Positions 15,383 to 22,411 of a stretch of 64,000 bases of DNA are shown one piece after another. The notes under the pieces are model-generated. The model was given only the letters and a program-made list of their open reading frames with translations, was not told the DNA's origin and made no database searches. Source of the stretch: Bradyrhizobium huanghuaihaiense (GTDB lineage: Bacteria > Pseudomonadota > Alphaproteobacteria > Rhizobiales > Xanthobacteraceae). Position 1 is the first letter of the stretch, and every line of letters starts with the position of its first letter. The translations under genes were made by a program, and so were the position numbers. The stretch spans positions 61,073-125,072 of the forward strand of contig NZ_VLLA01000014.1 in assembly GCF_007830635.1 (NCBI RefSeq). Direction: 5' to 3'.

Positions 15383-15613
15383 ATGATCGCGCTGCTGCTC
15401 TACCGGACCGTCGCAGACCACGTTGTGCCCTGGGCCATGGCATTCGCAACTCGGATGCTCGCGCGCAGCCTCAACATGCCCGAGCCGCTGGTGCACTCGA
15501 CCGGCGATTACGTGCTCGCGCAGGTCATCGCCTTCGAGCACGGCGTCGGCAAAAGCCTCTGCCCGTTCCGTCTCGCCCGCCTGCTCCGCGCCTGGTGGCG
15601 CGGACTGCACTGA
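15383..15613 (+). CDS. Hypothetical protein, 76 aa
   Basis: AGGAG six bases before ATG 15383 sets the start (ATG 15377 is too close to the site). The product begins MIALLLYRTVADHVVPWAMA and ends RLARLLRAWWRGLH. It is amphipathic with a weak hydrophobic N-terminus and a basic, Trp-rich C-terminus, so membrane association is possible. It lies 38 bases before another plus-strand gene, probably in one operon, and divergent from the XRE pair. Confidence 0.6.
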   Translation: MIALLLYRTVADHVVPWAMAFATRMLARSLNMPEPLVHSTGDYVLAQVIAFEHGVGKSLCPFRLARLLRAWWRGLH

Positions 15614-15651
15614 GTTTCACCCCGCGCCCACCCCAACCAAGGAGACCTAAG

Positions 15652-16050
15652 ATGATCGATGCATCCACCTTCCTGCGCCGCGCCCTGCTCGCCGACGCCG
15701 TCTTCAGCGGCGTTGCCGCTCTCGGCTTCAGCTTCGGCGCAGGCGCGTTCGCAGCGATGTTCAACCTGCCCGAAGCGCTGCTGCGCGAGACCGGCCTGTT
15801 CCTGATCGCCTACACCGCCCTGGTCGGCTGGCTAGCCTCGCGGGCCACGGTGGCGAAGCCGCTCGTGCTGCTGGTGGTGATCGGCAATGCGGCCTGGACG
15901 GTCGGCAGCATCGCACTGCTGTTCTCGGGCGCGGTGTCGCCGAACCTCGCCGGCGAGCTGATGGTCGTCGCGCAGGCAATCGCCACGGGCGTGTTTGCCG
16001 AGCTGCAATTTTGGGGATTGCGGAAGAGTGCGGGTGTGGTCGCCGCGTGA
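15652..16050 (+). CDS. Four-span membrane protein, 132 aa
   Basis: Four hydrophobic helices are visible (around residues 12-33, 45-62, 70-90, 102-125) with short loops. The N-terminus is MIDASTFLRRALLADAVFSG. GGAGACC precedes the ATG. The pattern resembles small conserved integral membrane proteins of proteobacteria without an assigned role. It is probably co-transcribed with the 76-aa gene and divergent from the MmyB-type regulators. Confidence 0.7.
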   Translation: MIDASTFLRRALLADAVFSGVAALGFSFGAGAFAAMFNLPEALLRETGLFLIAYTALVGWLASRATVAKPLVLLVVIGNAAWTVGSIALLFSGAVSPNLAGELMVVAQAIATGVFAELQFWGLRKSAGVVAA

Positions 16051-16066
16051 AGCCACAGCCGCTGCT

Positions 16067-16167
16067 GTCGTCGCCCGGTTTAGCCGGGCGACCCAGTATT
16101 CCAGAGACGTTGAGGGATGCGGAGAAGCCGCGGCGTACTGGATGCCCCGCTTTCGCGGGGCATGACA
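16067..16167. repeat. Bradyrhizobium-type REP element with two stem-loops
   Basis: Two small hairpins (TCGCCCGGttTAGCCGGGCGA and GCCCCGCtttcGCGGGGC) bracket CCAGTATTCCAGAG ... GTACTGGAT, a pairing that gives a cruciform-like element of about 100 bases. It lies between two convergent genes, the usual site for such elements. Confidence 0.65.
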
Positions 16168-16180
16168 CCGCGGTTAACGG

Positions 16181-16744
16181 CTACGCCCGCGCGCGGCCGT
16201 TGACCTTGCCGAGGGCGTGGCCGTTGAGCTTCTTCTTTTTGGCCGCCTTTGTGGGCGCCTTCTTGGCCGCCTTGACTTCCGTGCGCGCCTTCACCTTGGC
16301 ACGCTCGGCCCGCTCCTCGGCACGCAGCTTCTTGCGCTTGGCCTCGCAGGAAACGCACTTGCAGCCGATCGGCTTCAGATAGGCTTTGAAATAGTCGGTG
16401 CCGTAATCGTAGTTGATCTCGTCGCCCGGCTCGATGTTCTTGATGGCGCGGATGAAGACCTTGCGTTCGCGCGGGCGGACGTCCGATTCCGCATTGGGCC
16501 GGCAGGAATGGTTGATGTAGCGCGCCAGATTCTTGCGCACCGAGCCGTCGATGGTCCAGCGGCCGTTGAGCTCGAACAGATATTTGTTCTCGATCTCGTC
16601 CTGCTCGGGGATTCGCGAGTCCAGGATCGGTCCGTAATAACGGATGATCCGGGTTCCCTTCTTGATCGGTTTGGTGGCAAAGAGGCCGAGCCCGGTCTTG
16701 GAGCGGCCGACGCGATAGGGTTTGTTCGACGATGTGGCTGGCAT
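16181..16744 (-). CDS. SET-domain methyltransferase with Lys-rich tail, 187 aa
   Basis: A complete compact SET domain: GLGLFATKPIKKGTRI at the start, NHSC at residues 78-81 in YINHSCRPNA, DYG at 113-115 in EINYDYGTDYF, and a post-SET Cys cluster CKCVSC (128-133). These build the AdoMet and lysine channel, so it is probably a protein lysine methyltransferase. The last 50 residues are basic (KAAKKAPTKAAKKKKLNG), like histone H1-type DNA-binding tails. The substrate is unknown. Confidence 0.88.
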   Translation of the reverse strand: MPATSSNKPYRVGRSKTGLGLFATKPIKKGTRIIRYYGPILDSRIPEQDEIENKYLFELNGRWTIDGSVRKNLARYINHSCRPNAESDVRPRERKVFIRAIKNIEPGDEINYDYGTDYFKAYLKPIGCKCVSCEAKRKKLRAEERAERAKVKARTEVKAAKKAPTKAAKKKKLNGHALGKVNGRARA

Positions 16745-16874
16745 GATCAGGAGAACGAGGACGCGTACGAGGCCGCATGAGCTTCAGGCGAAGCCGCTCT
16801 TCTAGAACGATTCCGCGCCGCTGTCAGGTCTCTCGCGGGCCTGTTTGAACCTTGCCCACAATGAAAGACGCCAG

Positions 16875-17096
16875 ATGGTACGGAGTTCCCACTGCATTCG
16901 AGGTCTCGTGACGATCCGCATCACCTCCGCGTGCCTCGCGATGTTGCTGACGAGCACCGTCCTCGATGGCGCGAACGCTCAATCCGTGGGCACCACCTAT
17001 AGCTCGACGGCGCCGAAGAGCTGCCGGCAAGCCCAGCGAGCTCGCGACGATGCGCTAAAGCGCCGAACAGCCGCTACACGGGAAGTTTCGTGGTGA
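16875..17096 (+). pseudogene. Decayed secreted protein remnant
   Basis: The frame starts with a plausible signal peptide (ITSACLAMLLTSTVLDGANA) and QSVGTTYSSTAPKSC, a beginning I associate with a longer family of small exported Bradyrhizobium proteins. After SCR the frame turns into a basic run (QAQRARDDALKRRTAATREV) and stops inside the convergent TetR gene. A neighbouring frame reads GKPSEL at the same place, consistent with one or two frameshifts. It could instead be a short functional peptide. Confidence 0.35.
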
Positions 17097-17802
17097 TAGG
17101 CGCCGTCAGCATCGACTCGAGCAGCCGCTCGGCCGTCGTTCCCTCGGGCAGCCGCTCCAGGATATCCTTCAGCCGCCCGTCGAGCAGCAGCGTGGTGAAG
17201 CCGTGCACCATCGACCAGGCGCGCGCAATGGCGGCGCCCTGCTCCAGCGTCAACGCATCGCCGCTGATCTGCTCCTGCCGCATCGCGCCGATGGCGTTGG
17301 CGAGCCCGGCAAAAGAAGCCTCCGCCGCCTCGTGCAGGGAGGGACGGGAATAATCGAGCCGCTCGGTGCGAAACATGATTCCGTACATGCCGGGATGAGC
17401 CTGTGCATAGGCCACGTAGGCCTTCGGCCGTGCCAATGCGCGCGCAAGCGGCGTGGGGGCGGCATCGCAGGCCGAGGCCATCGCCGCATTGAACTGGCGG
17501 AAGCCGACGGCCGCAAGCTCGCTGAGAAGACCGGTGAGATCGCCGAAATGGTGCGTCGGCGCGGCATGCGAGACACCCGCCTCGCGCGCCACCGCGCGCA
17601 AGGTCAGGCCGGCGAGCCCGTCGCGCTCGAGCACCCGTTCGGCGGCCTGGAGCAGCGCTTCGCGCAGGGCACCGTGATGATACGGCGCCTCGGCCTTCGC
17701 ACTCGTCGCGCGGCGCGAGGTGCGCGATGCCGCGGTCGATGTCATTTTTCCGGGGGCACGCGAACTCCGCGCCGTTTCGCTCTTGGTGTCGGACTTGGCC
17801 AT
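17074..17802 (-). CDS. TetR/AcrR-family repressor, 242 aa
   Basis: After a Ser/Arg/Lys-rich N-terminal extension of about 40 residues comes the HTH (YHHGALREALLQAAERVLER ... TLRAVAREAGVSHAAPTHHF). The C-terminal domain (AYAQAHPGMYGIMFRTERLD) is of the WHG/TetR_C_33 type, which senses a small, probably lipophilic, molecule. It is divergent from the carotenoid oxygenase. The intergenic palindromes at 17822-17893, repeated at 19596-19666, are its most likely operators. Confidence 0.88.
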   Translation of the reverse strand: MAKSDTKSETARSSRAPGKMTSTAASRTSRRATSAKAEAPYHHGALREALLQAAERVLERDGLAGLTLRAVAREAGVSHAAPTHHFGDLTGLLSELAAVGFRQFNAAMASACDAAPTPLARALARPKAYVAYAQAHPGMYGIMFRTERLDYSRPSLHEAAEASFAGLANAIGAMRQEQISGDALTLEQGAAIARAWSMVHGFTTLLLDGRLKDILERLPEGTTAERLLESMLTAPITTKLPV

Positions 17803-17821
17803 TTACAAGCTATATGACGCA

Positions 17822-17893
17822 ATATTGACAGTGTAAAGATTTCACTTGACGGACGCCGCGATTGGCCCCATTCGATCTTTACGATGTAAAGAT
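17822..17893. promoter_or_regulatory. Promoter flanked by two palindromic operators
   Basis: O1 at 17822-17840 is ATATTGAC-AGT-GTAAAGAT and O2 at 17875-17893 is the perfect palindrome ATCTTTAC-GAT-GTAAAGAT. Between them lie TTGACG (17846-17851) and, 17 bases on, CATTCG as -35/-10. O2 would cover the transcription start. The layout suits repression by the divergent TetR protein, and the centres are 53 bp apart (about five helical turns). Confidence 0.75.
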
Positions 17894-17908
17894 AGGGAGG
17901 GATATGCC

Positions 17909-19306
17909 GTGCAGCACGACGCCGTCACCGAGCGCCGCAACAATATCGCGCCGATCCCGTTCGAAGCCGACGCGCCCCATCTGAAAATCGTCGGCGAATT
18001 GCCGCGCGAGCTGAACGGCACGCTCTATCGCAACGGCCCCAATCCGCAGTTCGATTCTCCCGGCGCGCATTGGTTCGTCGGCGACGGCATGCTGCACGCC
18101 TTCCATCTCGAGAACGGCCGCGCCAGCTACCGCAACCGCTGGGTCCGCACGCCGAAATGGCTGGCCGAGCACGACGCCGGCCGCGCGCTGTTCGGCGGCT
18201 TCGGCCGCAAGCTGCCGGATGCGCCGGCAAACCTCACCGACGGCGGCGTCGCCAACACGAACATCATCTTCCACGCCGGCAAGCTGCTGGCGCTGGAAGA
18301 AGCGCATCCGCCGACCGAGATCGAGCCGGGCACGCTGGCCACGTGCGGCTATCACAACTACCAGGGCCGCGTCGCCGGCAGTTTCACGGCGCATCCAAAG
18401 GTCGATCCCGTCACGGGCGAACTGGTGTTCTTCGGCTACAACGCTGCGGGGCCGCTGACGCCTGCCCTCTCGTACGGATCGATCGACGCCTCCGGCAAGG
18501 CGACGCGCTTCGAGCGCTTCGAGGCGCCCTATGCCAGCATGGTGCACGACTTCATCGTCACCGCGAACCATGTGCTGTTTCCGATCCTGCCCATCACCGG
18601 CAGCATGGAGCGCGCGATGAGCGGACGGCCGCCCTATGCCTGGGAGCCGGACAAGGGCGCCTATGTCGGCGTGATGAAGCGCAACGGCACCGCGAAGGAC
18701 ATCGTCTGGTTTCGCAGCGAGGCCTGCTACGTCTTCCACGTCATGAATGCGTGGGAGGACGGAGACCGCATCGTCGCCCACGTCATGCAGTTCGAGGAGG
18801 CGCCGCTGTTTCCGCATCCCGACGGCCGGCCGACCGATCCGGAGAAATCGCGCGCCCGCCATTGCCGCTGGACGTTCGATCTCTCGGGGAATACCGACCG
18901 CTTTCAGCAGACCTACCTGGACGACCTCACCGGCGAATTCCCGCGCATCGACGATCGCCGCGCCGGGCTAAAGAGCCGTCACGGCTGGTACGCCTGCGCC
19001 AATCCAAGACTGCCGATGTTCGGCGCGCTGTCCGGCATCGTCCATGTCGACGGCAACGGCAGGCGGCTCGGGCATTATCTGCTGCCGGCCGGCGACACCA
19101 TCTCCGAACCTGTCTTCGTCGAGCGATCAAAGGATGCCCCCGAGGGGGACGGCTGGCTGCTCGCGGTGGTCTGGCGCGCGCGCGAGAACCGCAGCGACCT
19201 CGCCGTGTTCAATGCCACCGACATCGAAGCCGGCCCCGCCGCATTGGTGCAGCTCGGCCACCGCGTGCCGGACGGCTTCCACGGCAATTGGGTGGGCGCG
19301 GCGTAG
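17909..19306 (+). CDS. Carotenoid cleavage oxygenase family protein, 465 aa
   Basis: The family's seven-bladed propeller is visible from NGTLYRNGPNPQFDSPGAHW onward. The four iron-binding histidines are H162 (TAHPKVDP), H213 (MVHDF), H277 (YVFHVMNAWE) and H458 (DGFHGNW). It cleaves a C=C bond with O2, in carotenoids or in stilbene/lignin-type phenolics. GTG 17909 follows AGGGAGG with about seven-base spacing; the ATG at 17904 is out of frame. It lies directly behind operator O2 of the TetR gene. Confidence 0.9.
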   Translation: MQHDAVTERRNNIAPIPFEADAPHLKIVGELPRELNGTLYRNGPNPQFDSPGAHWFVGDGMLHAFHLENGRASYRNRWVRTPKWLAEHDAGRALFGGFGRKLPDAPANLTDGGVANTNIIFHAGKLLALEEAHPPTEIEPGTLATCGYHNYQGRVAGSFTAHPKVDPVTGELVFFGYNAAGPLTPALSYGSIDASGKATRFERFEAPYASMVHDFIVTANHVLFPILPITGSMERAMSGRPPYAWEPDKGAYVGVMKRNGTAKDIVWFRSEACYVFHVMNAWEDGDRIVAHVMQFEEAPLFPHPDGRPTDPEKSRARHCRWTFDLSGNTDRFQQTYLDDLTGEFPRIDDRRAGLKSRHGWYACANPRLPMFGALSGIVHVDGNGRRLGHYLLPAGDTISEPVFVERSKDAPEGDGWLLAVVWRARENRSDLAVFNATDIEAGPAALVQLGHRVPDGFHGNWVGAA

Positions 19307-19346
19307 CGCACCCCGGAGTGACATCGCGAATGCAGAGAGGTCTCCC

Positions 19347-19610
19347 ATGCACATGCCCTCGCTCACCGCAGCTTGCCTTGCCCTCCTTGCCCTGACCGGC
19401 ACCGCGCTCGCATTGCAGATGATCCGGTTGCGGCGGAGCCGCCATACCGTCTTCAACGGCGGCATCCTGCTCTGCCTCGGCCTCTTGATCGCCGCCACGC
19501 TGCCGCTCCTGTCGCGCCTGCCCTGGGCGGAATTGGCCGAGGAGGCATCAGACCAAGCCGTTGCAGCCCTTCACCTTTTAGAGGTCGCCTACGTCATTTT
19601 GACACTGTAA
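19347..19610 (+). CDS. Small two-span membrane protein, 87 aa
   Basis: GAGAGG six bases before ATG 19347 supports the start. Product: MHMPSLTAACLALLALTGTA, a second hydrophobic helix (GILLCLGLLIAATLPLLSRL) and a hydrophobic C-terminal helix. It follows the oxygenase by 40 bases and probably belongs to its transcript. Its last five codons overlap the upstream operator of the next promoter. No family is recognised. Confidence 0.6.
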   Translation: MHMPSLTAACLALLALTGTALALQMIRLRRSRHTVFNGGILLCLGLLIAATLPLLSRLPWAELAEEASDQAVAALHLLEVAYVILTL

Positions 19611-19666
19611 AGATTTCGCTTGACCCGGCATCGCCGCCGCACTATTGATCTTTACATCGTAAAGAT
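19596..19666. promoter_or_regulatory. Second copy of the dual-operator promoter
   Basis: O1 at 19596-19614 is ATTTTGAC-ACT-GTAAAGAT; O2 at 19648-19666 is ATCTTTAC-ATC-GTAAAGAT. Between them TTGACC (19620-19625) and TATTGA (19643-19648) are spaced by 17 bases. Distances match the copy at 17822 almost exactly (operators 52 versus 53 bp apart, -35 at +24 in both), so one regulator should control both promoters. Confidence 0.75.
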
Positions 19667-19685
19667 TTGCCTGACCGAGGCGACC

Positions 19686-20261
19686 ATGGCGATTTTCCTG
19701 ATCCTCGCGCCCTACGGCGCTTTCACCTTCCTCATGCTGGTGACATCGGCCGCGGTCAGCGTGTTCACGGCCTCCGCGATCTGCCTCGCCACCGTCGCGG
19801 TCGATGTCGCGCGCGGCCGCTCGGTGAAGGTCCTGGCCGCGGGCTCCGCAATCGTGTTCGCCGCGATCGGCCTTTACCTTGCGCTGATCGACCCCGCCTT
19901 CGGCCCGCTCGGCGTCAAGCTGTCGGTCGACATCGGCATCTTCGTCATCTCGCTCGGCTCGATGCTGCTCCGCCGCCCCTTCACGCTGCAATATGCGCTC
20001 GAATCCGTCCCGGCCGAGACCGCGGCAATGCCCGGCTTTCTCACGGCCAATTACGTCATCACCAGCGCGTGGACAGCCGCCGCGCTGCTGATGGCGGCCG
20101 CCAATCTCGTGCTGCTTTACGTCCCCGGCCTGCCGCTCTGGTCGAGCCTTGCGGTCGCCTTCGCCGCCCGCAACAGCGCGATCTACTTCACAAAATGGTA
20201 TCCCGAGTATCGCCAGATCAAGTACGGTACGCCCGCCCGCGCTCTTCCCGACGCCCGCTGA
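19686..20261 (+). CDS. Multi-span membrane protein, 191 aa
   Basis: Five to six hydrophobic helices (for example FLILAPYGAFTFLMLVTSAA and AAALLMAAANLVLLYVPGLP) and a polar C-terminus (YPEYRQIKYGTPARALPDA). It lies 12 bases before the YciB-like gene and behind the second dual-operator promoter, so the two form an operon under the same control as the carotenoid oxygenase. The family is not recognised. A role in membrane or lipid physiology is only inferred from context. Confidence 0.7.
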   Translation: MAIFLILAPYGAFTFLMLVTSAAVSVFTASAICLATVAVDVARGRSVKVLAAGSAIVFAAIGLYLALIDPAFGPLGVKLSVDIGIFVISLGSMLLRRPFTLQYALESVPAETAAMPGFLTANYVITSAWTAAALLMAAANLVLLYVPGLPLWSSLAVAFAARNSAIYFTKWYPEYRQIKYGTPARALPDAR

Positions 20262-20273
20262 ACAGGATCGACG

Positions 20274-20828
20274 ATGAAGGACGTATTCGCCCGCCTCGCC
20301 TCCGACTTCCTCTCCGCCATCGTCTTCCTGGCCGTCTACCTCATCACCGACAACGTCGTGCTGGCAACGTCGGTGGCGATTGCCGGCGCGATCGCGCAGG
20401 TGATCTACGCCCGGGTGAAGGGGCAGCAGCTCAACTACATGACCTATGCGAGCCTCGCGCTCGTCATCGTGCTGGGCACGGTGACGCTGCTGACCAACGA
20501 TCCCCGCTTCATGCTGGCAAAGCCCTCGATCGCGCATTTCGCGATTGGCGCCATCATGCTCAAGCGCGGCTGGATGCTGCGCTACATGCCGCCGATCGTC
20601 ACCGAGACCGTTCCGGAATATGTGACCGCTGCTGGTTATGCCTGGGCCGCGCTGATGTTCGTGATCGGCGCCGGCATGATCGCGGTCGCCGCCACAGGCG
20701 ATCTGAAGCTGTGGGCGTTCTACATCACGGTGGTCGCGGGCGGCGCCAAGATCCTGGCCTTTGCCGTGCAGTATGTGGTTCTCAGGCTCATCGTCACGAG
20801 CCGCCGCCGCGCCGCCGCCCGCGCCTAA
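20274..20828 (+). CDS. YciB/IspZ-like inner membrane protein, 184 aa
   Basis: The N-terminal DFLSAIVFLAVYLITDNVVL followed by ATSVAIAGAIAQVIY is the characteristic start of YciB (septation protein A, IspZ). Five to six spans follow, with PEYVTAAGYAWAALMFVIGA late in the protein. YciB proteins act in envelope and septal synthesis. This copy sits in a TetR-controlled operon rather than beside its usual partners, so it may be a specialised paralogue. Confidence 0.75.
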   Translation: MKDVFARLASDFLSAIVFLAVYLITDNVVLATSVAIAGAIAQVIYARVKGQQLNYMTYASLALVIVLGTVTLLTNDPRFMLAKPSIAHFAIGAIMLKRGWMLRYMPPIVTETVPEYVTAAGYAWAALMFVIGAGMIAVAATGDLKLWAFYITVVAGGAKILAFAVQYVVLRLIVTSRRRAAARA

Positions 20829-20934
20829 ATGCCCTATCGGAGCGTTAGGCAGGAGCTGCGAGTTGGGCTATAGGCTCGCTGTGGACGGGCCGCGGATCGT
20901 CGCGGCCCGCCGGGGATTTGTTGGGGAGACGGGA

Positions 20935-21231
20935 ATGGCCGTAGACGGCAACTGGAATCTGACGATGACGACGCCGATGGGCGAGCGCCAGGCGACGCTG
21001 AGCGTGAAGGCTGCAGGCGGCACGCTCACGGGCACGCAGGGCGCGGACGGTAATACCGCCGAGATCTTCGACGGCACCGTCTCTGGCGACAACGTCTCCT
21101 GGAAGGTTTCGATCACCAACCCGATGCCGCTCACGCTCGAATTCGCCGGCACGGTCTCCGGCGACAGCATCAACGGCGAAATGGGCATCGGCCCGATGGG
21201 CAGCTTCCCGTTCACGGGCGCGCGGACGTAA
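20935..21231 (+). CDS. Beta-rich small protein, 98 aa
   Basis: GGGGAGA precedes ATG 20935. Product: MAVDGNWNLTMTTPMGERQA then alternating beta strands with G-T-V-S-G-D repeats (FDGTVSGDNVSWKVS and FAGTVSGDSINGEM). No signal peptide. Similar short beta proteins of about 100 residues are common in Bradyrhizobium, sometimes near acyl-CoA genes. Function unknown. Confidence 0.75.
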   Translation: MAVDGNWNLTMTTPMGERQATLSVKAAGGTLTGTQGADGNTAEIFDGTVSGDNVSWKVSITNPMPLTLEFAGTVSGDSINGEMGIGPMGSFPFTGART

Positions 21232-21247
21232 AGACCGCGCGGCATCC

Positions 21248-22168
21248 ATGCGTGCGCTCCGTCTCATCGCGGCGACGATCCTGTGTGTCGCGACACAGGC
21301 AGCGCGCGCGAATGACACCGAACCGGCGTGGCGCGCAAGCGCGCTCGCCATGGTGCCGGCAGGCTATGTTGCAGGCCTCGCCTATCGCACCGAAGGTGCG
21401 ACCGGATATCTCGCGGTCTATCCGGCGACGTCGAACGATCCGAAGACACCGGCGAGCGTGTTCGCCGCGCGCCAGGCTCTCGTCGTCACGCTGACCGCGG
21501 ATGCGACGCGCGCGGTCTCGGCCGAGTTGAAGCCGCGCAGCGGGCCTGACCCAGACAACGACGACAACGATTTCGCGAAGCTGCACGCCGAACTTGCCGC
21601 GAAACGCGCAAGCCTGCCCGAAGGCACCGAGCCCTGCGATCTCGGCGCCTGGTCCATCGACAAGGATCCGAACGGCCTCAATGTGCGCGCTGAACCCTCC
21701 GTGAAAGCGCGCGTGCTCGGCACGCTGCCGCCGCCCTACCGGCTCAAGCTCGGCGGCGCCGAGAACACGCCTGACGGCGGCTGGCTCACCGAATTCCGGA
21801 TCATCGGCTTCAGGGACGGCTGGTTCCTGATCGAGGGCGCCAAGCCGCCGGGCAAGGATTACGAGGACGACAAGCGATACCCACGCAGCGCGCCAAAGCC
21901 CTACGCGGGGCGCGGCTGGGTCGCTTCCAACAAGGTCGGCGCGAATTACGCCAATGGCTACACACGCGCGGGCGGGCTATTCCAGGCGCCATTCGTCGAT
22001 GCCAAATGGATGCCCGCCCAGCACGAGCTCGGCGGCCCGATCGACGGCGATGGCGGACCAAAGCGCCTATTGGCCTGCAGCGGCTTCTGGGGCCTCGTCG
22101 AGAGCCACGACGGCGTGCGTGGCTGGTGGCGTTCGCTGTGCTCCAACCAGGTCACGAATTGCAGTTAG
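21248..22168 (+). CDS. Secreted SH3-type (bacterial) domain protein, 306 aa
   Basis: A signal peptide (MRALRLIAATILCVATQAAR) precedes a mature region with an SH3b-like core: GLNVRAEPSVKARVLGTLPP is the classic N-V-R-x-x-P-S-x-x-x-x-V-I-G pattern, followed by FRDGWFLIEGA and GRGWVASNKVG. SH3b domains often bind cell-wall peptides. Four cysteines near the C-terminus (LLACSGFWG, SLCSNQVTNCS) may form disulfides. It lies 16 bases after the previous gene, so co-transcription is possible. Confidence 0.75.
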   Translation: MRALRLIAATILCVATQAARANDTEPAWRASALAMVPAGYVAGLAYRTEGATGYLAVYPATSNDPKTPASVFAARQALVVTLTADATRAVSAELKPRSGPDPDNDDNDFAKLHAELAAKRASLPEGTEPCDLGAWSIDKDPNGLNVRAEPSVKARVLGTLPPPYRLKLGGAENTPDGGWLTEFRIIGFRDGWFLIEGAKPPGKDYEDDKRYPRSAPKPYAGRGWVASNKVGANYANGYTRAGGLFQAPFVDAKWMPAQHELGGPIDGDGGPKRLLACSGFWGLVESHDGVRGWWRSLCSNQVTNCS

Positions 22169-22236
22169 CTGTCTGATCACCTCGCCCCGCAAGCGGCAAG
22201 GCAATCGCAAATGCTTCCTGGGCTACGGCTGAGCAA

Positions 22237-22388
22237 GCGCCTCGTCCTTCGAGACGACCGCTCCGCGGTCTCCTTGGATGAGGCTGAGCTAGGTCGGCGG
22301 CGCCAGAAACCACAACCGCGTACTCTGCCCTCATCCTGAGGGCCCGCCAACGGCGGGCGTCTCGAAGGATGCGCCGCGGAGCGACCGC
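22237..22388. repeat. REP-like element (CCTTCGAGACG/CGTCTCGAAGGATG)
   Basis: CGTCCTTCGAGACG at the left pairs with CGTCTCGAAGGATG at the right, and a small perfect hairpin GCCCGCC-aac-GGCGGGC lies inside the right half. It is related in sequence to the element at 54687-54818 (CATCCTGAGG ... CTCGAAGGATG). No gene lies in this 240-base gap. Confidence 0.6.
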
Positions 22389-22411
22389 TTCAAAGGCGAT
22401 CGCCTCCAGAG

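Noticed and set aside
17879..18862. Long minus-strand ORF (327 codons) opposite the carotenoid oxygenase
   Set aside because: It is an antisense shadow of a high-GC gene: Arg/Ala/Gly-rich, no ribosome site, no domain.
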